From a bacterium HR40 (GTDB lineage Bacteria; Pseudomonadota; Alphaproteobacteria; Geminicoccales; Geminicoccaceae), in contig BEIQ01000001.1 of the NCBI GenBank assembly GCA_002898275.1, positions 551,899 through 615,898 on the forward strand: a stretch of 64,000 nucleotides of DNA, read 5' to 3'. A program made the translations under genes and the position numbers. Below the pieces are notes generated by a model. That model saw only the letters and a program-made list of their open reading frames with translations, was not told the DNA's origin and ran no database searches. Shown here in pieces: positions 18,284 to 27,554 of the stretch (within the stretch, counting starts at the first letter, position 1; each line of letters starts with the position of its first letter).

Positions 18284-18311
18284 AAAAACGGACCGGGCCC
18301 GAAGGCCCGGT
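18284..18311 (-). terminator. Rho-independent terminator after the binding-protein gene
   Basis: A perfect 8-bp stem, ACCGGGCC/GGCCCGGT, with a TTCG tetraloop on the minus strand (stem arms 18304-18311 and 18292-18299). Five T residues on the transcript strand follow (18288-18284). It begins 29 bases after the stop at 18340. Confidence 0.85.
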
Positions 18312-18339
18312 CGCGAAAGAGCGGCAGGAAGGGTGCGCG

Positions 18340-19443
18340 TCAGCCGCCGAGCTCGTGATACTTACCCTTGTCCCAGACGTACATGGTGTAGTTGGCACCG
18401 GTCACATCGCCCTTCTCGTCGAAGTCGATCTTGCCGAGCACCGTGTCGAAGGTCTCGGTGCGCAACACCTGGATGAGCTTCTTGAGCTCCAGCGAACGGG
18501 CCTTGCTCGCTGCCTGCGCAAAGACCTGGATGGCGGCGTAGGTGTAGAGCGTGTAGCCCTCGGGATCATAGCCTTCCTGCTGGAAGCGCTTGACCACCTC
18601 GGCCGCTGCGGGGTTCTTGCGCGGATCCGGGCTGAAGGTCATGAGGGTGCCTTGGCCGGTGTCGCCGGTGATCTGCCAGAACTCGTCCGTGACGAGCGCA
18701 TCGCCCGACATGAACTGCGCCTTGAGGCCCTGTTCTGCCATCTGGCGCACGATCAGGCCAGCCTCCGTATGATAGCCGCCGAGATAGACGAGGTCGACGC
18801 CCATATCCTTCATCTTGGTGATGAGGGCACTGAAGTCCTTGTCACCCTGGGTGATTGCCTCGTACATCACCGGCTTGACGCCAGCGGCCGCGAGTCCCTT
18901 CACGAACTCGTCGGCGAGACCCTTGCCATAGGCGCTTTTGTCATGGATGACGGCGATCTTCTTGCCGATTCCCTTGTCGATTACGTACTTCGCCGCATAG
19001 GCGCCTTGCTGGTCGTCGCGTCCGCACACGCGGAAGACGTTGGCGAGCCCGCGTTCGGTCAGCTGGGGATTGGTCGAGGCCGGAGAGATCTGGAGGACTC
19101 CCTCTTCGGCATAGACGTCCGAGGCAGGGATCGACGAGCTCGAGCAGAAGTGGCCGGCGACGAAGACCACCTTCTTGTTGACCAGCTGGTTGGCCACGGC
19201 CACGGCCTGTTTCGGATCGCAGGCATCGTCACCGATCTCGAGGACGAGCTTCTGGCCGAGCACGCCGCCGGCGGCATTGATGTCCCGCACCGCCGCCTCC
19301 GCACCCCGACGCATCTGCTCACCGAAGGCGGCGTACTGACCGGTCATCGGACCGGCCGTGGCGATGACGATATCGGCCGCAGCGGGCCCTGCCGCGAGGC
19401 CCCAGGCTGCCGCGCCCAGCGCGGTCAGAACGAGACGGCGCAT
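18340..19443 (-). CDS. ABC transporter substrate-binding protein, branched-chain amino acid type
   Basis: A 367-residue periplasmic binding protein of the LivJ/LivK family (type I fold). The Sec signal peptide (1-23) ends in PAAA-D. The mature protein begins IVIATAGPMTGQYAAFGEQM and continues GAEAAVRDINAAGGVLGQKL, the standard LivK start; a DDACDPKQAVAVANQLV segment follows. It captures leucine-type amino acids or related small amides for an ABC importer. No permease or ATPase gene is nearby, so it is an orphan component here. The ATG has GGGAG upstream, and a strong terminator follows the stop. Confidence 0.92.
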   Translation of the reverse strand: MRRLVLTALGAAAWGLAAGPAAADIVIATAGPMTGQYAAFGEQMRRGAEAAVRDINAAGGVLGQKLVLEIGDDACDPKQAVAVANQLVNKKVVFVAGHFCSSSSIPASDVYAEEGVLQISPASTNPQLTERGLANVFRVCGRDDQQGAYAAKYVIDKGIGKKIAVIHDKSAYGKGLADEFVKGLAAAGVKPVMYEAITQGDKDFSALITKMKDMGVDLVYLGGYHTEAGLIVRQMAEQGLKAQFMSGDALVTDEFWQITGDTGQGTLMTFSPDPRKNPAAAEVVKRFQQEGYDPEGYTLYTYAAIQVFAQAASKARSLELKKLIQVLRTETFDTVLGKIDFDEKGDVTGANYTMYVWDKGKYHELGG

Positions 19444-19746
19444 TTGGTCCTACTCCCTGGTGGTTGACGGGGCCACGACCCCGGATACGAGAGGGCGGAA
19501 CGTTTCCCGACAGCCCTTCGTGCTTTCCTGTTTACTGCTGACCGAGCACCTTGCAAGCGGTTTCGCCGATATCGACGCGGGTGCGCGTCCGCCCTCGGGC
19601 AAGGGGAGGGACGGCGCGAGCTCGGACGAGGCCAAGCTCGCCCATCCTCGCCTGGGAGAACGCCGCCTTTCGTCCCCTCGACCTCGGGCTGCCGACGGCC
19701 GATATGCGGGATGCTGCGATCCCATGGCCAAGTGGAGAGCTCGCAC
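19444..19746. other. Divergent intergenic region between binding protein and yedK
   Basis: About 300 bases holding the leader of the minus-strand binding-protein gene and the upstream region of yedK. Only the candidate minus-strand promoter at 19529-19556 stands out. No small ORF with a good ribosome-binding site is visible. Confidence 0.5.
19529..19556 (-). promoter_or_regulatory. Candidate promoter of the binding-protein gene
   Basis: Minus strand TTGCAA (19556-19551), a 16-base spacer and TAAACA (19534-19529). Each box matches about four of six consensus bases. It lies about 85 bases upstream of the ATG at 19443. Confidence 0.35.
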
Positions 19747-20472
19747 GTGTGTGGTCGCTTTGCCCTGTCGCTCACCCCGGCGCGGATCGGGTGTGTGTTC
19801 GGCTGCCAGCCGCCGGCCTTGCCGGCACGCTACAATATCGCCCCCGATGGGCCCGTGCTCGCGATCCGCAGCGGAGCCAGGGGAGGACGCGAGGCGGTCT
19901 GGCTGCGCTGGGGTCTGTTGCCGCCCTGGTCGCACGATCCCACCGATTCCGCCCGCCAGATCAATGCTCGCCTCGAGACCGCAGCCGACAAACCCATGTT
20001 CCGCGATGCCTTCCGCCGCCATCGCTGCCTCCTGCCGGCGGATGGCTTCTACGAATGGCAAAAGGCGGGACGGGGTGGCAGCCAGCCCTTCTTCGTGCGC
20101 TACCGTGACGGTTCGCCCATGGCGTTCGCTGCCATCTTCCGGCGCAGCCGGTTGGCAAACGGCAGCGAGCTCGAAACCTGCGCGATCCTGACCACGGCGG
20201 CCGCACCGGCGCTCCGGCACATCCATCATCGCATGCCGGCGCTGGTGCCAGCAGACCGGATCGATATCTGGCTCGACCCGACACTCGACGATGGCGAACT
20301 CCTGCGAAGCCTGCTGACTCCGCCGGAAGACGGCCAGCTCGAGGCGGTGGCGGTGAGCAGTCTGGTCAACGACCCCCGCAACGACGGTCCGGAACTGCTC
20401 GTGCCCCGTTCCGATCTGCCGCGAGAGCGCAAGGACACGACCCAGTTCGAGGGCCAGGGTCGCCTGTTCTAG
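19747..20472 (+). CDS. yedK: SOS-response-associated peptidase YedK / HMCES family
   Basis: A 241-residue SRAP-domain protein that shields abasic sites in single-stranded DNA by forming a covalent thiazolidine link. The catalytic Cys2 is present in V-CGRF at the very N terminus, which fixes the GTG start at 19747. YNIAP supplies the conserved Asn, PADGFYEW the conserved Glu, and HHRMP the conserved His. INARLET is another family motif. GGAGAG lies 11 bases upstream of the GTG. It stands alone, divergent from the binding-protein gene and followed by glpD after 91 bases. No LexA box was recognised. Confidence 0.93.
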   Translation: MCGRFALSLTPARIGCVFGCQPPALPARYNIAPDGPVLAIRSGARGGREAVWLRWGLLPPWSHDPTDSARQINARLETAADKPMFRDAFRRHRCLLPADGFYEWQKAGRGGSQPFFVRYRDGSPMAFAAIFRRSRLANGSELETCAILTTAAAPALRHIHHRMPALVPADRIDIWLDPTLDDGELLRSLLTPPEDGQLEAVAVSSLVNDPRNDGPELLVPRSDLPRERKDTTQFEGQGRLF

Positions 20473-20563
20473 GGTATCGAACGCAGCCAACCGATGGACC
20501 CGGGCGAATCCCGACGCCGTTCGCTGCGAAAGCGGCGGGACCCGGGTCGGAGCGGGACAACCG

Positions 20564-22090
20564 GTGTCGGAACGAAGCTTCGATCTCTTGGTGGTGGGTG
20601 GGGGAATCAACGGAGCGGGTATCGCCCGCGACGCCGCGGGGCGTGGCCTCTCGGTGCTGCTCGTGGAGCAGGATGACCTCGCGGCCCACACCTCCTCGCG
20701 GTCCTCCAAGCTGATCCATGGCGGCTTGCGCTACCTCGAGCATGGCGAGTTCCGGCTCGTGCGGGAGGCGCTGCGGGAGCGCGAGGTGTTGCTCGCGAAC
20801 GCACCGCACCTCGTCCGTCCCCTCACGTTCGTGCTACCCCATGCGGCCGATATGCGTCCGGCCTGGCTCGTTCGCCTCGGGCTCTTTGTCTACGACCATC
20901 TGGGGGGGCGCGAGCGTCTCCCGCGTTCGCGCAGAGTGCGACTGACGGCCGAAGACCCCTTTGGCGCACCACTCAAACCGGCGTTCGAGACGGGCTTTCT
21001 TTATGCCGACTGTTGGGTCGATGACGCCCGCCTCGTCGTCCTCGTAGCCCGCGATGCCGCGGACCGGGGTGCGCGGGTGCGCACCCGCACCCGCTGTATC
21101 GCGGCCAGACGAGGAGATGGCGTTTTTCGCGTAACGCTCGAGGATATGCGTACGGGCGAACGCGAGGAGGTGCGGGCGCGAGCCCTCGTCAATGCCACAG
21201 GTCCCTGGGTGTCGCATTTCCTGCGAGAGGTGACGCACAGCCAGAGCCGTCGCGACGTGCGCCTGGTCAAGGGCTCGCATCTCGTGGTGCCGCGGCTGTA
21301 CGAAGGCCAGCACGCCTACATTCTGCAGAACCGCGACCGGCGGGTGGTGTTCGTGTTGCCCTTTGCCGACGCCTTCTCGCTGATCGGCACCACCGATGTG
21401 CCCGTCGGCGACGACCCGGTCGCAGAGGAGGTGTCGGAGGCGGAAGTCGACTATCTGCTAGCGGCTGTCGCCCGATATTGGGCGAAACCGCCGCAGCGCC
21501 ACGACATTGTGTGGCGGTTTGCCGGTGTGCGTCCGCTCTACGACGACGGCATCGAGGATCCTTCGGCGGTCACTCGGGACTATGTCCTCGACCTCGACGC
21601 CCCGCCTGGCGAGGCGCCTCTGCTCTCGGTCTTCGGCGGCAAGCTCACGACCTTCCGTCGGCTCGCCGAACACGCCCTCGCGCGTCTAACGCGGGTGACT
21701 CCCATCCCGGGCCGGTCGTGGACGGCAGATGCTCCGCTTCCCGGAGGCGACATACCGGGGGCCGATTTCGATCGCTTCCTGAGCGAGGCGATCTCTCGCC
21801 TGCCGGAGATGCCCCGGGACCTTCTCGACAGGCTCGCCCGCGCCTATGGTACGCGGCTGTTCGCCCTCCTCGCGGGGGCGAAGCGGCCCGAGGAGCTCGG
21901 TACCCATTTCGGCGCCGGTCTCTACGAGCGCGAGCTCGCCTGGCTCGCGCGGGAGGAATGGGCGGAGATCGCCGAGGACGTCCTGTGGCGGCGCACCAAG
22001 CTCGGCCTCCACTTCGCCGCTGCCCAAGTGGAGGCGGTCGAGGGGTGGCTCGCGGACCATGTCGGTCCATCTGCCGCTCGGCAGCGCTGA
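20564..22090 (+). CDS. glpD: Aerobic glycerol-3-phosphate dehydrogenase
   Basis: A 508-residue membrane-associated flavoprotein that oxidises sn-glycerol-3-phosphate to dihydroxyacetone phosphate and reduces quinone. The FAD-binding motif VVGGGINGAGIARDAAGRGL is at the N terminus. SSRSSKLIHGGLRYLEHGEF, RLVKGSHLVVPRL and GGKLTTFRRLAEHA are GlpD signatures, and FAGVRPLYDD matches the substrate region. A GTG start at 20564 is used and the ribosome-binding site is weak. Neither glpK nor glpF is adjacent. It converges with pqqE, 33 bases away. Confidence 0.95.
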   Translation: MSERSFDLLVVGGGINGAGIARDAAGRGLSVLLVEQDDLAAHTSSRSSKLIHGGLRYLEHGEFRLVREALREREVLLANAPHLVRPLTFVLPHAADMRPAWLVRLGLFVYDHLGGRERLPRSRRVRLTAEDPFGAPLKPAFETGFLYADCWVDDARLVVLVARDAADRGARVRTRTRCIAARRGDGVFRVTLEDMRTGEREEVRARALVNATGPWVSHFLREVTHSQSRRDVRLVKGSHLVVPRLYEGQHAYILQNRDRRVVFVLPFADAFSLIGTTDVPVGDDPVAEEVSEAEVDYLLAAVARYWAKPPQRHDIVWRFAGVRPLYDDGIEDPSAVTRDYVLDLDAPPGEAPLLSVFGGKLTTFRRLAEHALARLTRVTPIPGRSWTADAPLPGGDIPGADFDRFLSEAISRLPEMPRDLLDRLARAYGTRLFALLAGAKRPEELGTHFGAGLYERELAWLAREEWAEIAEDVLWRRTKLGLHFAAAQVEAVEGWLADHVGPSAARQR

Positions 22091-22123
22091 GGGCGCCTCC
22101 CGGCTGTGCTCGACCCACGCGCT

Positions 22124-23281
22124 TCAGGCCGCCGGTGCGGGCTCCCGCGGCGCGCGACCGGCCGCCAGCGTCCGGTAGAGGAAGGGAGGCGGTGGCGCCT
22201 GCGATTCGGCTTCGGCGAGGGCCAGGATGCGAGCGTGCTCGGGGGACAGCTCGCAGGCCGGATCGGTGGCCTCGGGATCGCCGGCGAGCAACATGGCCTG
22301 GCAGCGACAGCCACCGAAGTCGATCTCCCGCCGCGGACAGGAACGACAGGGTTCCTTCATCCACGCCGTCCCGCGGAAGCGGTTGAAGGCCTCGCTCTCG
22401 TACCAGATGCGGGCGAGGGGCTCGTCGCGCACATTGGCGAAGACGAGGCCGGGGATGACATGGGCGGCGTGACACGGCATCACCCGTCCATCCGGGCTCA
22501 CCGTGATCACCGCACGGCCCCAGCCGTTCATGCAAGGCTTGGGCCGGCGGGCATAATAATCGGGAATGACGAAGTCGATGACGAGGCGACCCTCGAGTTC
22601 GCGACGGGCGCGCTCGACGACCGCAAGCGAGCGCTCGAGCTGGGCGCGGGTGGGAAGCAGCGCCGCGCGGTTGGCGAGGGCCCAGCCATAATATTGGACA
22701 TGCGCCACCTCGATGCGGTCGGCTCCGAGCTCGAGAGCGAGTTCGATCATCCGCTCGAGACGATCGAGATTGTGCCGGTGCACCACCGCGTTGACGGTGA
22801 GGGGCAGGCCACGCGCCCGCACCGCCCGGGCGAAGGCGAGCTTCTTTCTGAGCGCGTCCGGATAGCCGGCGATCCGATCGCAGCCTTCGGGATCGACGTC
22901 TTGGATGCTGACCTGCACATGCTCGAGTCCGGCGGCGACCAGCGCATCGAGCCGCGCTTCGGAGATCCCGACTCCGGCGGTGATGAGGTTGCAGTAGAGC
23001 TCGCGCGAGCGCGCGTGGGCGATGAGTTCCTCGAGATCGGGGCGGGCGGTGGGCTCGCCGCCCGAGAGGTGGAGTTGCAGCACGCCGAGTTCCGCGGCCT
23101 CGTCGAACACCCGCTTCCATTCGGCGGTGGACAGCTCCTCGCTCCGCCGCACGAGCGCGAGCGGGTTGGAACAGTAGGGGCACTGCAGCGGACAGCGGTG
23201 GGTGAGCTCGGCGAGCAGACCCACGGGGGGCTCGATGCCGCCGTGGGTTCGAGATGCCCCTTCAGGCTGCGGCATCGACAT
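22124..23281 (-). CDS. pqqE: PQQ biosynthesis radical SAM enzyme PqqE
   Basis: A 385-residue radical SAM/SPASM enzyme that joins the Glu and Tyr side chains of PqqA, the first step of PQQ formation. The SAM-cluster cysteines are C30, C34 and C37 in [17 protein letters not shown]. The GGEPTAR motif follows, and the C-terminal auxiliary-cluster segment is [18 protein letters not shown]. The ATG at 23281 has GAGAGAGGA six bases upstream and overlaps the pqqD end by 20 bases. It is the last gene of pqqABCDE. The window has no pqqF/G-type protease, although PqqA must be cleaved. Confidence 0.96.
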   Translation of the reverse strand: MSMPQPEGASRTHGGIEPPVGLLAELTHRCPLQCPYCSNPLALVRRSEELSTAEWKRVFDEAAELGVLQLHLSGGEPTARPDLEELIAHARSRELYCNLITAGVGISEARLDALVAAGLEHVQVSIQDVDPEGCDRIAGYPDALRKKLAFARAVRARGLPLTVNAVVHRHNLDRLERMIELALELGADRIEVAHVQYYGWALANRAALLPTRAQLERSLAVVERARRELEGRLVIDFVIPDYYARRPKPCMNGWGRAVITVSPDGRVMPCHAAHVIPGLVFANVRDEPLARIWYESEAFNRFRGTAWMKEPCRSCPRREIDFGGCRCQAMLLAGDPEATDPACELSPEHARILALAEAESQAPPPPFLYRTLAAGRAPREPAPAA

Positions 23282-23573
23282 CGCGGTCCTCTCTCTCGAC
23301 ACGGATCAAGCGGTCTTTGGCGAGCTGGCCGAGGAGGGCGAGCACGTCTTCGGCGATGGTCTCGCGCGCCGCGTCATATTCCTGGGCGAGCCCGTCCACG
23401 AGGCGGGCGATGGTCGTCCCTCCGGGTGGAATGCGTTCGAGGATCTCGACCGTGGTCGGACAGGGGAACAGCACCCGCTCCGGCGCCAGCAGCACATGCC
23501 GGCCGCGCACCGGATCGAAGCGCAAACGCACGCCCGGCTTCGGCGCCACCACGCACGCTTCGTCGAGGATCAT
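23262..23573 (-). CDS. pqqD: PqqA chaperone PqqD
   Basis: A 103-residue peptide chaperone that presents PqqA to Pqq[41 protein letters not shown] and [10 protein letters not shown] are the PqqD pattern. The start forms ATGA with the pqqC stop, and the end overlaps pqqE by 20 bases, so B-C-D-E are translationally coupled. Length is slightly above the usual 90-95 because of a charged C-terminal tail. Confidence 0.93.
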   Translation of the reverse strand: MILDEACVVAPKPGVRLRFDPVRGRHVLLAPERVLFPCPTTVEILERIPPGGTTIARLVDGLAQEYDAARETIAEDVLALLGQLAKDRLIRVEREDRDVDAAA

Positions 23574-24346
23574 GCGGCTGTCCTCCGGCCCGTCTCGAAG
23601 TCGGCAGGCACGAACGCCCCCTTCGGGATGCCGCCGCCCAAGACATAGGCATGGTGCAGCGCATCCAGCTGGGCCCACAGCACGTCGCATTTGAAGAGCA
23701 ACGCCTTGCAGACGAGGAAGCGCTTCTCGGGTGTGTCCGCATGCCGCTTCACATAGTCGAGGGCAAAACCCGCATCGCGCGGCGCCTGGACGAGCCGCTT
23801 GCGAAAATAGGCCACCATCTCTTCGGTAACGAAGTCGTAGTTCGACAGGAGGCCCGGGATGCGTTCCTCGTGAATCTTGGGCGCGAAAAGCTCCGTCAGC
23901 GAGGACGCGATGGCCTCGAGCAGCGACTTCTCGCGGACGAAGCGGACATAGGCGTCGACGGCGAACTTGGTCGCCGGCAGAATCCCTTCCTCGGACACCA
24001 CATAGCCCCGGTCGAGGCCGAGTTGCTCGCACAGCCGCAGCCAGCGCTCGATGCCACCCTCGTCTTCGCCGAAGCCGTCGTGATCCAGCAACCGTACGAG
24101 CCACTCGCGACGGATGCCGCGGTCCTCGCAGCGGCCGATGAGGGAGGCGTCCTTCATCGGGATGCGGCTCTGGTAATAGTAGCGATTGAGCGCCCATGCC
24201 TGCACTTGCCCTTTCGTCAGCCGGCCGGTGTGGAGCAGGCGATGAAAGGGATGGTGAATGTGATAGCGTTCTTCGCCGATGGCGCGCAGCGCCGCCTCGA
24301 GCTCCTCGGCGCTCGCCAGATTGCGGAAACGGTCGAGTTCGCTCAA
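23570..24346 (-). CDS. pqqC: Pyrroloquinoline-quinone synthase PqqC
   Basis: A 258-residue cofactor-free oxidase that catalyses ring closure and the eight-electron oxidation completing PQQ. Hallmarks include YHIHHPFHRLLHTGRLTKGQ, VQAWALNRYYYQSRIPMKDA and LLSNYDFVTEEMVAYFRKRL. The start codon is TTG at 24346, overlapping the pqqB stop as TTGA; there is no better upstream start. Length matches the family. Confidence 0.96.
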   Translation of the reverse strand: MSELDRFRNLASAEELEAALRAIGEERYHIHHPFHRLLHTGRLTKGQVQAWALNRYYYQSRIPMKDASLIGRCEDRGIRREWLVRLLDHDGFGEDEGGIERWLRLCEQLGLDRGYVVSEEGILPATKFAVDAYVRFVREKSLLEAIASSLTELFAPKIHEERIPGLLSNYDFVTEEMVAYFRKRLVQAPRDAGFALDYVKRHADTPEKRFLVCKALLFKCDVLWAQLDALHHAYVLGGGIPKGAFVPADFETGRRTAA

Positions 24347-25269
24347 AGCTCGATCTCCATGCCATCCGCCGCGACTTCGAAGCCGCGCCGCTCCAGTTCG
24401 GCCCGCTCGGCGGAATCCGCGAGCAGGGCGGGATTGGTGTTGTTGATGTGGATGAACAGCCGCCGTCCGACCGGCAAATCGGCCACTGCCGCCATCGCTC
24501 CTTCGGGTCCGGCCATCGACACATGACCCATCCGCCGCCCGGTCTTGCTGCCGGCACCGGCCAGGATCATCTCGTCATCGCGCCACAGCGTGCCATCGAG
24601 GAAGAGCAGATCGCAGCCACGGATACGCTCGCGCAAAGCCGGGGTGATGCGGGCGCAGTTGGCGAGCCACACCAGGCGCTTTCTGCCGGCCACGATCTCG
24701 AGCCCGAGGACGTCTCCCTCCTCTGCATCCGTCACCAAGGCTTCGCCGATCTCGCCCTCGAGCCACAGCGGCGGCTTGCCCGGAACCGGAAAGGCGCGCA
24801 GACGCAGCCCCAGCGATCGGCCGTCGGCGTCCTCCGGCTCCAGCCACACCTCGAGGGGCAGCTTCCGGCGCGGCACGATGCCCCGGTCGACCACCTCGAA
24901 GATCGGATTCCGGTCGAGCACCGCGAGCGTCCGCTCCCCAGCGTAGAGAACGAAGGGGGTTCCCTCGCGCAGGTGCAAAAGCCCAGCGATGGCATCCACA
25001 TCGGCATTGGTGAGGACCACCGCAGCGATGGGAGAAGAGCGAGGTGCGACTTTCGGGTGCAGTGGCGGATTGGCCTCGATCTGCTGGCGCAGATCCGGCG
25101 ACGCGTTGACGAGCAGCCAACGCTCGCCGTCCACCGTCGCGGCAATGGAACATTGCGTCGCTGGCCGCGCCGCGGGATCCCCCGCGCGCGCTCGCCGGCA
25201 AGCCTCGCTTGCCGCGTTCCACTGGGGAAAGCCGCCGCCCGCGGCGGCACCGAGCACGAGGACGCGCAT
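24343..25269 (-). CDS. pqqB: PQQ biosynthesis protein PqqB
   Basis: A 308-residue metallo-beta-lactamase-fold protein. It opens with VLGAAAGGGFPQWN, the PqqB signature, and carries NASPDLRQQI, VVLTNADVDAIAGLLHLREG, GHVSM and FIHINNTNP. It is thought to hydroxylate the PQQ precursor tyrosine moiety. It lies 31 bases after pqqA and overlaps pqqC by four bases. Confidence 0.96.
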   Translation of the reverse strand: MRVLVLGAAAGGGFPQWNAASEACRRARAGDPAARPATQCSIAATVDGERWLLVNASPDLRQQIEANPPLHPKVAPRSSPIAAVVLTNADVDAIAGLLHLREGTPFVLYAGERTLAVLDRNPIFEVVDRGIVPRRKLPLEVWLEPEDADGRSLGLRLRAFPVPGKPPLWLEGEIGEALVTDAEEGDVLGLEIVAGRKRLVWLANCARITPALRERIRGCDLLFLDGTLWRDDEMILAGAGSKTGRRMGHVSMAGPEGAMAAVADLPVGRRLFIHINNTNPALLADSAERAELERRGFEVAADGMEIEL

Positions 25270-25300
25270 CGCTTCCTCCCGCGGGCGGCGCGCTGCGGCC

Positions 25301-25384
25301 TCAGACTTCGGCCGGCAGATACATGGTGACTTCCATGCTCACCGGACGGCTGGTCACCCGCGGAGCCTTCCACACCTTGCGCAT
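25301..25384 (-). CDS. pqqA: PQQ precursor peptide PqqA
   Basis: A 27-residue ribosomal precursor. The Glu and Tyr that become PQQ are E18 and Y22 in the segment MEVTMYLPAEV, separated by three residues as in all PqqA peptides. The N terminus MRKVWKAPRV is typically basic. The ATG follows GGGAG by 8 bases. It opens the pqqABCDE operon, 107 bases after the LysR gene. Confidence 0.93.
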   Translation of the reverse strand: MRKVWKAPRVTSRPVSMEVTMYLPAEV

Positions 25385-25491
25385 CTTCGCACTCCCTTTT
25401 GGGTTGGCGACTCGACCGGCCTTGCGACCGGCGTCCATCAAGATCGGAGGAAAGCAGCGATTTTCTACTTGTTTCTCGGATAACCCCGCCT

Positions 25492-26487
25492 TTATACGCG
25501 CTCGACCGCTTCGACCTTCCCTGGCTCTTCCGGGGCCGCAACGAACGGCGGAGCTGGCAGCGGCGGCAGCGGATCGAGCGCTGCGGCCGCCTCCGTCAGG
25601 GCGTCGAGGAACAGGGACAGGGGTTGCAGACGGGCGTGATGCGAGGGGAAGAGCGCTACCGCCCGTCGTTCGAGCCCGGGTATGGCATAGACGTCGACAT
25701 CGTAAAGCCAACGCCGGCGCAGCTGAGCGGCGAACAGCGGCACGAGAGCGACGCCGAGGCCGGCTTCGACGATGGCGAGGGCGCTCTCGTATTGGCGGAC
25801 CCGCGCGACGGTCTCGTAATGGCCGAGGACGCGGCGGAACCAAGCCTCGATCCGCTGCTGGTGGAGAGTGCCGAAATTGAACTGTACGACGCGGCGAAGG
25901 AGCGCCCGCTGATCGGCTGGCAGATCCCGTTCCGGATCCCTCACCTGGGCGAGCTCCAAACCGCGCGGCACCGCCAGCACATAGGCGTCGGTGCACAGCA
26001 GGCGGCGCCCGAAATCGACATGGTCGCGGGCGATCGCCGTCTCGGAGAGCAGCGCCAGTTGGATGTTGCGGCCATAGAGCATGGATAGGGCATCGCCGGG
26101 TGCGAGCTCGTGGAGGTCGAGCTCGAGACCGGGCAGTTTCGCCCGTGCCCGGGCGAGGGCCTCGGGCAGGAGAGTCCGGCCGAGGGAGGCGAGGGTGCCG
26201 ACGACGATGCGCCCCCTTCGGCCTTCGCGGAAGGCCGAAAGGGCGGCCTCGATTCGCTCCCAGTCGCCGAGAAGCTCGGCCGCTTGCTCGAGCAGGAAGC
26301 GCCCGGCATCGGTGAGTTCGAGCCCGTTGCCGTGGCGAGCGAAGAGGCGGACGCCGATCGCCCGTTCGAGTCGCGCCAGTTGTTGCGAGACGGCCGGCTG
26401 AGAGATGCCGAGCTGTTTCGCGGCCTGGGTCACCGAAGGACTGTGGGCGAGCGTCCAAAAGACACGAAGCTGCTGGACCGTGAACAC
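25492..26487 (-). CDS. LysR-family transcriptional regulator
   Basis: A 331-residue LysR-type regulator. The N-terminal winged helix-turn-helix (1-60) reads FTVQQLRVFWTLAHSPSVTQ, AAKQLGISQPAVSQQLARLE and VRLFARHGNGLELTDAGRFL. The effector domain follows, with VGTLASLGRTLLP and ALAIVEAGLGVALVP. A Pro-rich tail extends the C terminus. It starts with GTG, 16 bases after the small exported protein gene, and is upstream of pqqA on the same strand, so it may read through into or regulate pqqABCDE. The effector is unknown. Confidence 0.9.
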   Translation of the reverse strand: MFTVQQLRVFWTLAHSPSVTQAAKQLGISQPAVSQQLARLERAIGVRLFARHGNGLELTDAGRFLLEQAAELLGDWERIEAALSAFREGRRGRIVVGTLASLGRTLLPEALARARAKLPGLELDLHELAPGDALSMLYGRNIQLALLSETAIARDHVDFGRRLLCTDAYVLAVPRGLELAQVRDPERDLPADQRALLRRVVQFNFGTLHQQRIEAWFRRVLGHYETVARVRQYESALAIVEAGLGVALVPLFAAQLRRRWLYDVDVYAIPGLERRAVALFPSHHARLQPLSLFLDALTEAAAALDPLPPLPAPPFVAAPEEPGKVEAVERV

Positions 26488-26503
26488 CGCGTCCGGACCA
26501 CGG

Positions 26504-26854
26504 TCAGCGGAAGCATTTGCGGTCCGCCTCGACCTGCACGCGGCGCAACCGGTCGACCATCTCCTGCGCCCAGGCCGAGGATCGGAACATCACCAGCTGA
26601 TCGCGGCCGCTCTTCTCTTGCCGCATCCGCAGCACCGTTTCCGCCTCCACATATTGGTCGTAGGGCAGGTGCTCGGCGATATAGTCGATGGAGCAGGAAC
26701 AACGGCGCAACATGTCGGGAGTCTGGCCGTTGGCCGCCATGCAGCCGAGCACATAGTCGGCGAGGGCTTCCGTGGGATAATCGGCGGGGGCGGCCGGCGC
26801 CGCCGCTGGCACCATCATGAGCGCGAGGGCGAACAGGCGCGAGACGGTCTTCAA
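26504..26854 (-). CDS. Small exported cysteine-containing protein of unknown function
   Basis: 116 residues with a Sec signal peptide (about 1-21, ending APAAP-A). The mature part holds four cysteines: GCMAANGQTP, RRCSCS and a near-terminal RKCF. They could form two disulfides. Conserved-looking segments include YPTEALADYVLGCM, AEHLPYDQYVEAETVLRMRQ and WAQEMVDRLRR. I do not recognise an assigned function, though proteins like this turn up near quinoprotein gene sets. It sits in a minus-strand run of three exported proteins followed by LysR and pqqABCDE. Confidence 0.8.
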   Translation of the reverse strand: MKTVSRLFALALMMVPAAAPAAPADYPTEALADYVLGCMAANGQTPDMLRRCSCSIDYIAEHLPYDQYVEAETVLRMRQEKSGRDQLVMFRSSAWAQEMVDRLRRVQVEADRKCFR

Positions 26855-26885
26855 GGTCGATCCTCCTTTACCGGTGGTCAGGCCG

Positions 26886-27554
26886 TCACGGACGCACCGC
26901 CTCGAAGGTCAAAGTCTCCTCGATGAACGGAGCGCCATCGGGACCGGGGACCCGAGTGGACAGTTGCCAGATGCCACCCGGGATGCCGGGCGCCATCACG
27001 AACTCGTAGGTCTTGCCGCGGAACTTGGGAAAACGCTCCACCTGCGGGTCGTTGGCGAAGGGCTGCAGCACGACGCGCCGTGCCTCGTATTCGCGGCCGT
27101 TCCATCGCACCGTGAGCTGCTCCACGGTCCCGGGGCTGGTGAAGGCGCGTCGGATCTGCTGCTGGAAATAGCCGGCAGCACCCCCTGTGAGATTGGCCAT
27201 GGCGGTGACGTCGCGCTGGAGAAAAACCAGCACCATCGGGTTCTGGTCGCTCGCCGGCACCGGACCGAAGTTGCGGTGGTTCGGCCCATCGAACATGTCG
27301 AACCATACGAGCTTGCTGCCATCGGGCCGGACTTCGCGGATCTCCATCCGGGCCTCGCCGACATAGTCCTCGGCCATGGTGCCGGCATGCAGACGGTAGC
27401 GGTAGACCAGGGTTTGCGGGCTCGTCACCGCGGCGAACGGACGGCTGTCGAACACCACCTCGGCGACGCTCGCGCTGCCTGCGGCGAGCGCCGGAAGGGT
27501 GGCGAGGGCCGCCACGACGGCAGTCACGAAGCGCGCGAAGGAGCGACCGTTCAC
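26886..27554 (-). CDS. Exported beta-rich protein of unknown function
   Basis: 222 residues starting with GTG at 27554, which overlaps the previous stop as GTGA and has GGGAGGAAG upstream. A Sec signal peptide (about 1-23, ending LAAG) precedes a lipocalin- or DUF3108-like beta pattern: TLVYRYRLHAG, DYVGEARMEIREVRPDGSK, VEQLTVRWNGREYEARRVVL and TYEFVMAPGIPGGIWQLSTR. It is probably periplasmic. Function is not recognised. Tight coupling to the neighbouring exported protein suggests they act together. Confidence 0.8.
   Translation of the reverse strand: MNGRSFARFVTAVVAALATLPALAAGSASVAEVVFDSRPFAAVTSPQTLVYRYRLHAGTMAEDYVGEARMEIREVRPDGSKLVWFDMFDGPNHRNFGPVPASDQNPMVLVFLQRDVTAMANLTGGAAGYFQQQIRRAFTSPGTVEQLTVRWNGREYEARRVVLQPFANDPQVERFPKFRGKTYEFVMAPGIPGGIWQLSTRVPGPDGAPFIEETLTFEAVRP

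Noticed and set aside
17246-18358. 370-codon plus-strand frame over tRNA-Leu
   Set aside because: It contains the antisense of tRNA-Leu and the terminator; composition is shadow-like.
22106-24526. 806-codon plus-strand frame
   Set aside because: Entirely antisense to pqqB-E, which are unambiguous genes.
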